A DNA stretch of 64,000 nt. Source: Asticcacaulis aquaticus. GTDB taxonomy: Bacteria; Pseudomonadota; Alphaproteobacteria; Caulobacterales; Caulobacteraceae. A model generated the notes under the pieces. The model was given only the letters and a program-made list of their open reading frames with translations, had not been told where the DNA came from and searched no databases. The DNA lies in contig NZ_JAQQKX010000001.1 in assembly GCF_028550415.1 (NCBI RefSeq), forward strand, positions 1-64,000, given 5' to 3'. Numbering within the stretch: position 1 is the stretch's first letter; each line of letters begins with the position of its first letter. A program made the translations under genes and the position numbers. Positions 17,049 through 26,016 of this stretch are shown in pieces.

Positions 17049-17822
17049 ATGCCCGACCCGTCGATCAGTTCTGCCGAATGGCAAATCCGCAAAGACCTTG
17101 CTGCCCTGTACAGGCTCGTGGCGCTGTTTGGGTGGGACGACACCATCTTCACCCACATCTCGGCCCGTGTAGCGGCGAAGGACTCGCTGACCGAGGCGGG
17201 CGCCTCCGAAGTCGATCATTTTCTGATCAATCCCTATGGCGTGTTCTTCGAAGAAATGACGGCTTCGGCCCTGATCAAGGTCGATCTCGACGGCAATATG
17301 GTCGGTCAATCCGAAGGATTCGTGAATCCGGCAGGCTTCACGATCCACAGCGCGCTGCATGCCGCCTGTCGCGACGCACACTTTGTCATCCATCTGCATA
17401 CCGACGCCATGACCGGTGTGTCGGCGCAAAAGGAAGGGCTGCTGCCGCTGACGCAGAATGCCCTGTTGCTGGGGCCGCATCTGGCCTATCACGACTACGA
17501 AGGCGTGGCGCTGGACCACGACGAGCGGCAGCGCATCGTCGATGACCTCGGCGACAAAAAGATCATGCTCCTGCGCAATCACGGCGCTCTGGCCTATGGT
17601 TCGAGCGCCGGTGAGGCCTTTACCCTGATCTATTTCCTCGAACAGGCCTGCCGTCAGCAGATCGCGGCGCTCAGTGCCGGCCGCGACGGCGTGCTGTTTG
17701 CCACGCCCGACGTGCAGGACAAGGTGGCGCCGCTGGGTGGAGGCGTCGGTTTCGTCTCTGGCCTTCTGTGGCCGGGTTTGCTACGAAGGTTGCAACGTCA
17801 ATGGCCGGGCTGGGATAGCTGA
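17049..17822 (+). CDS. Class II aldolase/adducin family protein
   Basis: A 257-residue member of the class II (zinc-dependent) aldolase/adducin head family, related to fuculose-phosphate aldolase and AraD. Visible features are FTHISARV near the N-terminus, the metal-binding HLHT (H-x-H) followed by a third His in the YHDYEGVAL region, and LLRNHGALAYG. This subgroup lacks a defined substrate and may be a sugar-acid or methylthioribulose-like lyase or dehydratase. An inverted repeat of GAATTGAC with GTCAATT lies in the short leader. The outer-membrane gene starts 4 bp after its stop, which suggests co-transcription. Confidence 0.85.
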   Translation: MPDPSISSAEWQIRKDLAALYRLVALFGWDDTIFTHISARVAAKDSLTEAGASEVDHFLINPYGVFFEEMTASALIKVDLDGNMVGQSEGFVNPAGFTIHSALHAACRDAHFVIHLHTDAMTGVSAQKEGLLPLTQNALLLGPHLAYHDYEGVALDHDERQRIVDDLGDKKIMLLRNHGALAYGSSAGEAFTLIYFLEQACRQQIAALSAGRDGVLFATPDVQDKVAPLGGGVGFVSGLLWPGLLRRLQRQWPGWDS

Positions 17823-17826
17823 GCGA

Positions 17827-18609
17827 ATGAAGCTGTGGGGGCGGGGACTAATTCTCGGATTATGGTTGATGCCCGTGGTGGCCTCGGCCAGCGCCTGGCT
17901 GCCCGATCCCGGCGCGACGGAGCTGATCGTCAAGGCGGAAACGGTCTCGGCGGATCGCGGGTTCAACGCGGCGGGCGACAAGGCCATTCCGCTCGCGAGT
18001 TGGGAAGAAAAGCGCCTGACCGTCTATGCGGATCACGGGATCAACGACCTGTTCAGCGTATTCGGGAAGCTCAATCTTCAGGATATTCAAACCGCTACGG
18101 ATGATTTCTCAGGTCTGGGCTCGGTCGAGATCGGCGTCAAGACGGCGCTTTACCGCGACGACCACAGCGTGGTCAGCGCCAGTGTCTCGGTTGATGGTTT
18201 CGGGGAAGGCCGCCGTGCCGATTTCGACGAAACGGGCAATGACGACCCGGATATCGAGGCGCGCCTCTATGGCGGGTACGGGTTCACGGTCGGTAGTAAA
18301 CCGGCCTTTATCGATGCCCAGATCGCCCGCCGGGTCCGCGGTGGCATGGATGCCGACCAATGGCGCGTCGATGTAACCGCAGGCCTGACTCCGTCGCCGA
18401 AATGGCTGGTGCTGGGGCAGGTCTATGTCGGTCAGACCGACAAGAGACAAGGTTTTCAGGCCAGATGGACGCATGGCGAGATCAGCGCCGTGCGCTTTTT
18501 CGACGACAAGCAGACGCTGGGCGTTCAGGTCGGTTACCGGCAGACCCTGTCGGGCGAGAATGTGCCGGAAACGAAGACCATCACAGTTGGTTTGTGGAAA
18601 AGGTTTTGA
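17827..18609 (+). CDS. Putative outer-membrane beta-barrel protein
   Basis: A 260-residue exported protein. The ATG at 17827 starts a Sec signal (MKLWGRGLILGLWLMPVVASASA). The mature chain alternates polar and hydrophobic residues in the way of transmembrane beta strands (SVEIGVKTALYRDD, VDVTAGLTPSPKWLVLGQVYVGQT) and ends in Phe (LWKRF), the classic Bam-recognised C-terminal residue. No conserved family is recognised beyond similarity in style to small porin or transporter-like barrels. It is coupled to the aldolase gene, which may hint at uptake of that enzyme's substrate, but this is inference. Confidence 0.6.
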   Translation: MKLWGRGLILGLWLMPVVASASAWLPDPGATELIVKAETVSADRGFNAAGDKAIPLASWEEKRLTVYADHGINDLFSVFGKLNLQDIQTATDDFSGLGSVEIGVKTALYRDDHSVVSASVSVDGFGEGRRADFDETGNDDPDIEARLYGGYGFTVGSKPAFIDAQIARRVRGGMDADQWRVDVTAGLTPSPKWLVLGQVYVGQTDKRQGFQARWTHGEISAVRFFDDKQTLGVQVGYRQTLSGENVPETKTITVGLWKRF

Positions 18610-18681
18610 AGGGCCGAAGGGCCATAGGCCCTTCACCCGTCACTTGGAGAACGTGACACCGGCGGAGTCATCTGCTCCAAG

Positions 18682-18712
18682 TTATGGGGTTTGGGGCCAA
18701 CTGGCCCCAAGA
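18682..18712. repeat. TTATGGGG junction element, partial copy (A)
   Basis: The sequence TTATGGGGTTTGGGGCC followed by its GGCCCCAAG hairpin partner matches the outer arm of the composite elements at 32978-33105 and 45585-45709, but here the central terminator and the second arm are missing. It lies 2 bp from the rsmA stop at the convergent junction with the outer-membrane protein gene. Two further small hairpins (AAGGGCC/GGCCCTT at about 18626-18643, and GTCAC/GTGAC) sit in the same gap. Confidence 0.7.
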
Positions 18713-18714
18713 CC

Positions 18715-19539
18715 TTAAAGCGCTTCGGCCAACCTGAGAAAATCCGCCGGGCTGATATTTTCCGCCCGCAAAGTCGGCTCGATCCCAACCTTAGCCAGCA
18801 GCGTCTCGCCGCCCAGACCTTTCAACGAGGCCCGCAGCATCTTGCGGCGCTGACCGAAGGCGGCGGCGGTGATGGTTTCGAGGTTTTTAATGATCTTCCT
18901 GTCCGGGCGCTCAGCCTTGGGCACCAGACGCACCACGGCGCTGTCGACCTTGGGCGGCGGCGTAAAGGCGCGGGCGGGCAGGTCCATGATCTTGTCACAG
19001 TCGCACAGGACCTGCGAAATGACGCTCAGACGACCGTAATCGTCGTCGCCGACGGGGGCCACGACGCGCAGCGCCACTTCCAACTGGAACATCAGGGTCA
19101 GGGACTTCGGCTGCCACGGCCCGGTCAGCCACTTGATCAGTAGCGGCGTGCCGACATTATAGGGCAGGTTCGACACCAGATGCGCTTCGGGCGGCAGACC
19201 GTATTCGGCCAGAAGTGCGGCTTCATCGACCTTGAGCGCATCGTTTTCGACCACGCCGAAACGCCCGGGATAAGCCGCGTCCAATTCGGCCAGAAGCTCG
19301 ATAAACCGGGAGTCTTTTTCCACGGCCAACACGTATTTGGCCTCGGATTCGAGCAGGGCGCGCGTCAGGCCGCCGGGGCCGGGACCGACCTCGATCACCG
19401 TGTCGCCATCGAACGGACCGCCCAAACGCACGATCTTGCGCGTCACGTTGAGGTCGAGCAGGAAGTGCTGACCGAAGCTTTTCTTCGCCATCAGGCCATG
19501 CGCCTCAAGGCTTTCACGCAGGGTGGGGAGAGTGCTCAT
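18715..19539 (-). CDS. rsmA: 16S rRNA (adenine1518/1519-N6)-dimethyltransferase
   Basis: RsmA/KsgA dimethylates two adjacent adenines in helix 45 of 16S rRNA and gates 30S maturation. It is 274 residues. Landmarks are KKSFGQHFLLD at the N-terminus, the SAM loop VIEVGPGPGGLT, and the catalytic NLPY in VSNLPYNVGTPL. The ATG at 19539 is preferred because it opens the family's usual N-terminus. It is the last gene of the lptF-lptG-lptD-surA-pdxA-rsmA run; pdxA ends 34 bp upstream, and a RIME-like palindrome lies between them. Confidence 0.95.
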   Translation of the reverse strand: MSTLPTLRESLEAHGLMAKKSFGQHFLLDLNVTRKIVRLGGPFDGDTVIEVGPGPGGLTRALLESEAKYVLAVEKDSRFIELLAELDAAYPGRFGVVENDALKVDEAALLAEYGLPPEAHLVSNLPYNVGTPLLIKWLTGPWQPKSLTLMFQLEVALRVVAPVGDDDYGRLSVISQVLCDCDKIMDLPARAFTPPPKVDSAVVRLVPKAERPDRKIIKNLETITAAAFGQRRKMLRASLKGLGGETLLAKVGIEPTLRAENISPADFLRLAEAL

Positions 19540-19550
19540 TTTTCTTTGTC

Positions 19551-19594
19551 GCGCATTTGATTCCAAAAACCGCTACACACTTTTTGGAATGCGC
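19551..19594. repeat. RIME-like palindromic repeat, copy 1 (inside pdxA 3' end)
   Basis: The arms GCGCATT..ATTCCAAAAA and TTTTTGGAATGCGC flank a short CCGCTACACAC centre. This closely matches the copy at 53398-53441 and, in its core, 62012-62037. The element overlaps the last codons of pdxA and supplies RIPKSV and the TAG stop. It resembles the rhizobial RIME-type intergenic palindromes. Confidence 0.85.
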
Positions 19595-20577
19595 TCGCGA
19601 TTCAGACTTATCTGGTGGGCGGCCTCGATGGCGTTGATCAGGCTGTCGGCGCGGGCGATGCCCTGACCGGCGATGCCGAAACCCGTGCCGTGATCGGGTG
19701 AGGTGCGCACGATGGGGAGGCCCAGCGTTATATTGACACCGCCCCAGAAGTCCAGCGTCTTGAGCGGGATCAGCCCCTGATCGTGATAGAGGCACAGCGC
19801 GGCGTCGTAGGTGGCGCGGGCCTCTTCGTGGAACAGGGTATCGGCGGGGAAAGGCCCTTTGATGTCAACGCTTTCGTTTTGCAATCTATTCACAAGTGGT
19901 TGCAAAAGCTCGATTTCTTCGCGTCCGATGGTGCCGTCTTCGCCCGCGTGAGGGTTGAGACCGGCCAGAACCAGCCGGGGGTGGGTAATGCCGAAGTCGC
20001 GGATCAAGGCCTCGTGCGTGACATGCGCCAGATCATGGATGATCTGCGCCGACAGGTGCGTCTTGACCTCGGAGAGGGGGATATGGATCGTCGCCAGCAC
20101 CACGCGCAAATCCTTGGCGGCCAGCATCATCACCGGACCGCGCGTACCGTCATAGGGCGTAGCGGCGGTCAGATCGCCCAGATATTCGGTATGGCCGGGA
20201 AAGCCGAACCCGGTGGCATAGAGCACGGACTTGGCGATGGGCGCGGTGATCAGGGCGCGGGCCTGTCCCGACAGGCACAGATCGACGCCGGTCCTGATCC
20301 AGTCGACGGTATGCGGGGCATGGGCCGGGTCGGGCTGCCCGGTAACCACCGGGGCGGTCAGGGGGTGATCCAGCACGGGTAAGGCGTCGGCGAAGGCTCC
20401 GGCAATGTCACGGGCATCACGAACCTTTGCGACCGACCCTAAAGTTTCCAGAAGCGCGGCATCGCCGATCATGCCGAAGGCCAGTTCCGGACGATGCCGC
20501 AGGGCCTGCCACGCCTTGTGGACCAGTTCCGGGCCGGTGCCGCACGGATCGCCCAGACTGATGACAAGCGGCGTCAA
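19573..20577 (-). CDS. pdxA: 4-hydroxythreonine-4-phosphate dehydrogenase
   Basis: PdxA oxidises 4-phosphohydroxy-L-threonine with NAD(P)+ in the DXP-dependent pyridoxal phosphate pathway. It has 334 residues, with VISLGDPCGTGPE at the N-terminus, GHTEYLGDL (a metal-ligand His), NPHAGEDGTIGREE, CLYHDQGLIPLK and TSPDHGTGFGIAG. The start must be the TTG at 20577, directly after the surA TAA; no ATG or GTG lies between it and the conserved sequence, implying translational coupling to surA. The C-terminal six residues and stop come from a dispersed palindrome. surA-pdxA-rsmA order matches E. coli. Confidence 0.95.
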   Translation of the reverse strand: MTPLVISLGDPCGTGPELVHKAWQALRHRPELAFGMIGDAALLETLGSVAKVRDARDIAGAFADALPVLDHPLTAPVVTGQPDPAHAPHTVDWIRTGVDLCLSGQARALITAPIAKSVLYATGFGFPGHTEYLGDLTAATPYDGTRGPVMMLAAKDLRVVLATIHIPLSEVKTHLSAQIIHDLAHVTHEALIRDFGITHPRLVLAGLNPHAGEDGTIGREEIELLQPLVNRLQNESVDIKGPFPADTLFHEEARATYDAALCLYHDQGLIPLKTLDFWGGVNITLGLPIVRTSPDHGTGFGIAGQGIARADSLINAIEAAHQISLNRERIPKSV

Positions 20578-21837
20578 TTACCGCGTTTCGATCGTCGCTG
20601 CGGCACGGATGTCGCGCAGGTAGCGGCGACCCAGCATCGACACCTTTTCCTGGGTCAGGCGGTTTTCGATCTGATCGCGCGACGGCGCGTTGTCACCGGC
20701 CAGGGTCTTGTCGCAGACATAGAGCACATTGGTGTTCATGGCGTTGGACATCGGCGCCGTGGTCTGTCCGGTCTTGAGCGGCTTGAGCGCGGCGGCATAT
20801 TCCGGCGTCAGGTCGCTGAGCGGCGTGACGCCAAGGTCGGTCACGGTCACCGATCCATTGCCCTTTTCGGTACCCAGCGCCTCGCAGGTCGGGTACTTGG
20901 CGCGGAAATCGGCGAGGGCCTTGGTGGCGCCCGCCCCGGCGTTGAGCGGGATGGCGGCCTGTTTCAGACGCATCTGAGTGTCGGAATTGCCAGCGGTCTT
21001 TTCGCGCAGATAATAGATATAGACGCCGTTTTCGGTGACGATCGGACGGGTCATCTGGCCCGAGTCCATGGTTTGCAGGGTCGCCTCGATCTTCGGGTCG
21101 ATCGTGCCCGACACCAGCCACCCGGCGTCGCCGCCATTGGCCGCCGAAGGCGCGTTGGAAAACTGACGGGCAACCGACTGGAAGGGGGCGACGCCCTGAG
21201 CGATCTGGTCGAACAGTTGCTGGGCCCCGGCCTCGGCTTCCTTCTGACCGCCGGCGACCTGAGGATCGATCATGATTTCGGCGACGAGGTATTGCGGCTT
21301 CTGGCTGTCTTCGGTCAGCTTGCCCATATAGGAATCGACCTGTTCCTTGCCGACGCGGGCCTTCTGGCGGAAGCGGCCATTGACCAGGTTGCCCCACGCG
21401 ATTTCGGCCTTGATCTGGTTGCGCAGCGTCTGGGGTTCGACCCCGGCGCGCTTCAGTTCGGCGAACAATTGCTCGGTCGTCAGGCCCGACTGCTGGGCCA
21501 TCGACGCGATTTCCTCGTCGATTTCAGCGTCCGTGATCTTCAGTTCGTAATGATCGGCTTCGAGCAGTTGCAGGTTCTCGTCGATCAGGGTCCGCAACGC
21601 CTGTTGCTGGAAGGCGGCATAGTTCTGCTGGGTAATCTGTACGCCCGACGTGATGATCAGCAGCAGCATCCGCTGCTTGAGGTCGTAGGACGAGATCAGC
21701 TTGTCGTTGACGGTGGCCACGACACCTTCGCCCAAAGGCTTGGTCTGGGCATGGGACTGAACCGGCAGGGCCAGACAAAGACAGGCGCCCAGCAGGAACG
21801 CGGAGCGACGAAGGGAAGCGGAGGTCGTGACGGTCAT
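20578..21837 (-). CDS. surA: Periplasmic peptidyl-prolyl isomerase / OMP chaperone SurA-like
   Basis: A 419-residue periplasmic chaperone for outer-membrane proteins. A Sec signal follows the ATG at 21837 (MTVTTSASLRRSAFLLGACLCLALPVQSHAQ). Next come the SurA N-terminal domain (VVATVNDKLISSYDLKQRM...LIDENLQLLEA) and one parvulin-type domain (about 175-285: YLVAEIMI, FQSVARQFSNAPSAANGGDAGWLVSGTIDP). A second, diverged parvulin-like region follows. E. coli SurA also has two. Its position between lptD and pdxA fits a role in folding LptD. Its stop directly abuts the TTG start of pdxA. Confidence 0.9.
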   Translation of the reverse strand: MTVTTSASLRRSAFLLGACLCLALPVQSHAQTKPLGEGVVATVNDKLISSYDLKQRMLLLIITSGVQITQQNYAAFQQQALRTLIDENLQLLEADHYELKITDAEIDEEIASMAQQSGLTTEQLFAELKRAGVEPQTLRNQIKAEIAWGNLVNGRFRQKARVGKEQVDSYMGKLTEDSQKPQYLVAEIMIDPQVAGGQKEAEAGAQQLFDQIAQGVAPFQSVARQFSNAPSAANGGDAGWLVSGTIDPKIEATLQTMDSGQMTRPIVTENGVYIYYLREKTAGNSDTQMRLKQAAIPLNAGAGATKALADFRAKYPTCEALGTEKGNGSVTVTDLGVTPLSDLTPEYAAALKPLKTGQTTAPMSNAMNTNVLYVCDKTLAGDNAPSRDQIENRLTQEKVSMLGRRYLRDIRAAATIETR

Positions 21838-21912
21838 TTCGGTGCTTATAAGTCTTTTGGTCTGGTGAATGGCGGCCGCGCCGGAAGGGAACATCTATAG
21901 CCCATGCGAGCC

Positions 21913-24765
21913 CTAGCGTATATTAACAAAATCATCGTCCGATGGCGCTAATGTGGCAAGGCTTATCCGGATTGAAATGGATTCGCTGCCTTTGCCGTTC
22001 TCGCTGAGCAGGGCGGTTTCATCGCGTTGATAGACCAGTTCGAAGCGTGCGCAATCATCCTTGTAGATCAGAGCCGCTTCGCTGCGCAGCCAGGCCTGGG
22101 CCCTGATATTGCGCGCAAATTGCGCTGATACGCCCCAGCGGGCGTTGAAGAAGTGCTGCCCGAAAAATTGCAGGTCTTCGTAACGTTTACCGTCGTCGTA
22201 GAAGACGGGGCCGGTCGTAGTCGCGCGCTGGCCGGCTTCGGTATTGTCAATCTGATAACGGATCGTCGCCTGACTGGAGGCAGTCATCACGCTGAAACCC
22301 GTTTCGCCACGGCGTATATTGCCGCCGCTGTCGAGTCGATGACGCGTATAGCCGCGGAAGCCCTTGCCGGTATCGAATTCGGCCTGAACCACCCAGTCCG
22401 ACTTTTTGCCCGCCAAACCCGACGGATCATAGGTGTAGGTCGTGCCCGCAAGCGTACGGTAATAGGACAGTTCCGGTTCGTCGCGGAACGAGCGCCCGAC
22501 AAGAGTCGACAGCTTGAAGCCGTTGTCGAAATTGAACTGCGTCTTGAGGCCGAGGTTCAGGCGTTTGCCACCTTCATACAGATCGAAACCGGGTGACTTG
22601 TTAGCCTTGAACAGGGTCGAGTCGTCGAATTCGAAAGCCGTGGAATCTTCGTTAGTCAGGTAGAATTCAGATTCGGAGCGCGGCGACACCGCGATCTGGG
22701 CGATCGGTTCGATGACGGTCGTCAGGCCAGCAAATTTGCGGATCAGCGGATAGCTGAAATCGATTCCCGCTGTGCTCAGGCTGCGTGCGATCTTGTGCGA
22801 ATCATCCGTGGCGGGATTATTGTCGAAATCCTTGATCCGGTACTGATCGTGGCGGCCTTCGACGAAGGGGGCGATCCTGAGCCCGATCGGTGTGAACAGC
22901 TCCCGCCGCCACGACAGACCCAGCGTGGCGCGCGCCGAGTCGACGGGGCCGGTCGCATTAACGGCGATATCGCTGGCCGGTGTGGTCTTGCGGATAACGG
23001 AAACGCCCGACGCCGAGACCGTCAGGCGGCCACCCAGAATATCCTGTTTGGGCGACCAGAAGGCTTCGATCAGAGGCGCGACGACCGGGAGGGTTTCGTC
23101 ACGGGGGGCCAGATATTGTATCGAGGACTGGTCATCGATGATCCGTGTATTCGAACTGCCGATCTGCAGGCTCTGGAAGGCGACCAGCGATACATTGAAA
23201 TAGGCGGTGTCGGTCTGGCGAATCAGATTGGCCTGATTGATCAGGTGACGCGACCCACCATGATATTCACCGGCTTGCGGGAAGCCGTCGTCGATCTTGT
23301 AACGTTCGAACAGATTGGCCAGGGGCGTGCCGTCCTCGGCCTTGTCGAAGACACGCTGAAGGGTGAAGTTCCAGCGCCAGTCCGGATTGATGTCGAAGTT
23401 ACCATCGGCCAGGATATATCCGCGGCCCTGCTTGCTGTCCCACTTGTTCCCCTCATTATCGAAGAACGATTCGTAGGTATATCCGGCGCGGGCGTGGAAA
23501 TCACCGGAATAGAAGCGCCGATTGACCTCGAAATTGAGCAGCGGATTGACCTTGGACGACAGTTTCGGACTGAAAATGATGTCGGTATAGGGCGACACGG
23601 CCCACAGATAAGGCGTTTCCAGAGACACGCCGCGTCGCTGCGAATAGCCGGCCTTTGGCATCAGGAAGCCCGAGGCGCGTTTGGCGCTGGGGTCGGCGTG
23701 CCAAAGGATCGGCAAGTAAAATATGGGGATGCCACGCGCCTTGAACACCGCATTACGATAGATCACGACGCGGCGTGCCCGGTCTTGTGTGATGCTGGTG
23801 GCCTGAATGTGCCAGGTCGGCTCCTGAGTGACGTTGTTTTTCACGCACAGTTCGCACGGTGTGAAAATGACTTCGCTCAGGCGATTGGTATCGACATCCA
23901 CCCGCTCGACCTTGTTGGCGAACAGTTTGGTGCCTTCGGTATCGATCGAGGCGATGCGGTCGCCGGTGCCGGACGACTGCCCGTCATCGATTTCCAGACG
24001 GTCGGCGTACTGAACGGAGCCATCCGGATTGATCGTCCGCGTATTGCCGGTGGCAATGGTCTTGCCGGTCGTCTGATCGTACCAGACCTGATCGGCGCGG
24101 ATCAGCCGGCCTTCCCAGCGCATTTCGACATTGCCGCGGGCGACGACGATATTGTTCTCGGGCGAGGTGACTTCGTCGGCGGTGATATAGGCACCTTCCT
24201 TGCCCAGGCCGTCGTCTTCCAGCGGCGCTTCGGTCTTGACCACGACAGGGTTGCGCGACGGATTGACGTCCAATTCGGGGGCAGGGTCCCCCACGGGATC
24301 CTTTGCCTGAGCCAGGGCGGGCAGGGCGACCTGCTCGACGGTGAGCGGCGTCAGGTCGTCGGCAACGGGCTTGACCACGGCCAGTGAACGGCGGGTCGTC
24401 AGCGGCGCGTCTTCCTCAACAAGGGGGGGCACAATAAGGGGGGCGGGAGCCGCCGTCGGGACGGGCGCCGCGACGGGCTTCGCTCTGGGTTTCGGCGTCC
24501 GAAGCGGGGCGGGCGTCGGCGTGTCGATGACCCTGGCGGTTACGTCTGACGACGCCTCGGGTGTGGCGGATACGGGTTCCGGCGCGGGCAGGGCGTCGGA
24601 CACGCTCCCGCCGTCGTCGAAGTCGCTGAAAAAGCGGATGCCGCGCCCGGTATCGTCCAGATCCTCGTGCAGGTCGACGACGCGCGCCGACGCTTCGCCA
24701 CCGATGGCGCCGGCGGCCAGAAGGCTAAGGAAACCCACGCTCAGCTTGAGGGAACTTTTTCTCAT
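21913..24765 (-). CDS. lptD: LPS-assembly outer-membrane protein LptD
   Basis: LptD is the outer-membrane translocon that inserts lipopolysaccharide into the outer leaflet. It has 950 residues. A signal peptide (MRKSSLKLSVGFLSLLAAGA) is followed by a ~130-residue Pro/Ala-rich spacer (about 45-180), then the periplasmic OstA/LptA-like beta-jellyroll (EGAYITADEVTSPENNIVVARGNVEMRWEGR) and the 26-strand barrel (SGFLMPKAGYSQRRGVSLETPYLWAVSPYTD). A CELC pair lies at the jellyroll-barrel boundary, where E. coli forms disulfides. The ATG at 24765 is preferred over a GTG eight codons upstream. It follows lptG by 111 bp. Confidence 0.95.
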   Translation of the reverse strand: MRKSSLKLSVGFLSLLAAGAIGGEASARVVDLHEDLDDTGRGIRFFSDFDDGGSVSDALPAPEPVSATPEASSDVTARVIDTPTPAPLRTPKPRAKPVAAPVPTAAPAPLIVPPLVEEDAPLTTRRSLAVVKPVADDLTPLTVEQVALPALAQAKDPVGDPAPELDVNPSRNPVVVKTEAPLEDDGLGKEGAYITADEVTSPENNIVVARGNVEMRWEGRLIRADQVWYDQTTGKTIATGNTRTINPDGSVQYADRLEIDDGQSSGTGDRIASIDTEGTKLFANKVERVDVDTNRLSEVIFTPCELCVKNNVTQEPTWHIQATSITQDRARRVVIYRNAVFKARGIPIFYLPILWHADPSAKRASGFLMPKAGYSQRRGVSLETPYLWAVSPYTDIIFSPKLSSKVNPLLNFEVNRRFYSGDFHARAGYTYESFFDNEGNKWDSKQGRGYILADGNFDINPDWRWNFTLQRVFDKAEDGTPLANLFERYKIDDGFPQAGEYHGGSRHLINQANLIRQTDTAYFNVSLVAFQSLQIGSSNTRIIDDQSSIQYLAPRDETLPVVAPLIEAFWSPKQDILGGRLTVSASGVSVIRKTTPASDIAVNATGPVDSARATLGLSWRRELFTPIGLRIAPFVEGRHDQYRIKDFDNNPATDDSHKIARSLSTAGIDFSYPLIRKFAGLTTVIEPIAQIAVSPRSESEFYLTNEDSTAFEFDDSTLFKANKSPGFDLYEGGKRLNLGLKTQFNFDNGFKLSTLVGRSFRDEPELSYYRTLAGTTYTYDPSGLAGKKSDWVVQAEFDTGKGFRGYTRHRLDSGGNIRRGETGFSVMTASSQATIRYQIDNTEAGQRATTTGPVFYDDGKRYEDLQFFGQHFFNARWGVSAQFARNIRAQAWLRSEAALIYKDDCARFELVYQRDETALLSENGKGSESISIRISLATLAPSDDDFVNIR

Positions 24766-24876
24766 CTTCGCGGACCCGTTGGTTGACACGCTTGAAACGA
24801 AGGGCCCCGAAGGACCGGAATTATGCCGTGACGGCGGACGCTATACACATTCGGGACGATTCCGAAGCTCGCTCCC

Positions 24877-26016
24877 TTACCCGTCTTCGGTATAGACAAG
24901 CAAGGTCATCGCCGCCAGAAGCGACACGGCGGGCGTGGCCCAGCCGGCCAGAAAGATCGGAATGACCTCGGCCTTACCCATAGAACCGCACAATTGGTTA
25001 AGGAAAAATATGATGAAACCAAGGCCGACGCCGGAAAGGGTCAGCCGCGCCAGGCCGCCAATGCGCATCAGGCGTAGCGAGAAGGCGGCCCCCAGCGCCG
25101 TCATGCCCGCGAACATCAGTGGCGTGGCCAGAAGCTGATGCAGGCGCAATATATAGGAAGCGGCGGAAAAGCCTGAAGTTTCGATCTGAAAGATCGTGGC
25201 GGGCAGTTCCCAGAAATTGGTCGATTGCGGTGCCGCGTACTTGTCGAAGGCACGGCGGGCATCGAGATTGGAATCGATCGACAACTGATTGAAATATTGC
25301 GCCGGTTCACCGGGTTTGGCTTCGCGGGCGTTCTTCAGCAGCCAGTTACGCGTCTTGAGCACGGCTTCCTTGGCATCGATTCGCCCCTCGAAGGTCGGCG
25401 TGCCGTCCTTGGCCAGGGTGTAGGTCCAGAAGGTGGCGTCCAGAAGCGTGCCGCGCGCATCCTGCGTCCGGGCATGGATGACGGTCTGCTTGCTGACCTC
25501 GCCCTGACGCAGGAAGATGTCCGTCCGCTTGACCCGCGTGTCAGATTGTTCCAGCCCGCTGTTGAACTGGTCGTAGCGGTCGGAGAGGACCGTGGCGATG
25601 GGGTTGAGCACCGTAATCGTCAAGACACCGATGATCGCCGCCATGCCGGTAGCGGGCAGGATGAAGCGCCAGGCCGAGACGCCCGCCGCGCGCATGGCGA
25701 TAAGCTCCGAGCGCCGGTTCAGGCCGACGAAGGCCGACAGGGTGCCGAACAGGAAGGCGAAGGGCAGCAGAACCAGAATGATATTGGGGGATTTCAGCAG
25801 CAGCAGGCCGATGATCTGGAAGCTGTTGAGATCGGCGCGTTGCCCCAGCGACTTCGAGATTTCGACATAGTCGATCAGGAAGATGATGCTGGCGATCACG
25901 ACCAGCCCGGTCAGGGTGCCCATCAGACAGCGCAGCAGGACATAGGTTTCCAGACGCCGGTTGCGCCAGGGGTTCAGGAAGCTGAGCAGGGTCAGAAGGG
26001 GTTGGAGGCGGTTCAT
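24877..26016 (-). CDS. lptG: LPS export ABC transporter permease LptG
   Basis: One of the two inner-membrane permeases of the LptB2FG transporter that extracts LPS and pushes it along the LptA bridge. It has 379 residues: three N-terminal membrane helices (ETYVLLRCLMGTLTGLVVIASIIFLIDYVE; LLKSPNIILVLLPFAFLFGTLSAFVGLN), a periplasmic jellyroll (about 130-280), then three C-terminal helices. Its ATG overlaps the lptF stop by ATGA, which indicates tight translational coupling. lptB is not in this window. Confidence 0.95.
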   Translation of the reverse strand: MNRLQPLLTLLSFLNPWRNRRLETYVLLRCLMGTLTGLVVIASIIFLIDYVEISKSLGQRADLNSFQIIGLLLLKSPNIILVLLPFAFLFGTLSAFVGLNRRSELIAMRAAGVSAWRFILPATGMAAIIGVLTITVLNPIATVLSDRYDQFNSGLEQSDTRVKRTDIFLRQGEVSKQTVIHARTQDARGTLLDATFWTYTLAKDGTPTFEGRIDAKEAVLKTRNWLLKNAREAKPGEPAQYFNQLSIDSNLDARRAFDKYAAPQSTNFWELPATIFQIETSGFSAASYILRLHQLLATPLMFAGMTALGAAFSLRLMRIGGLARLTLSGVGLGFIIFFLNQLCGSMGKAEVIPIFLAGWATPAVSLLAAMTLLVYTEDG

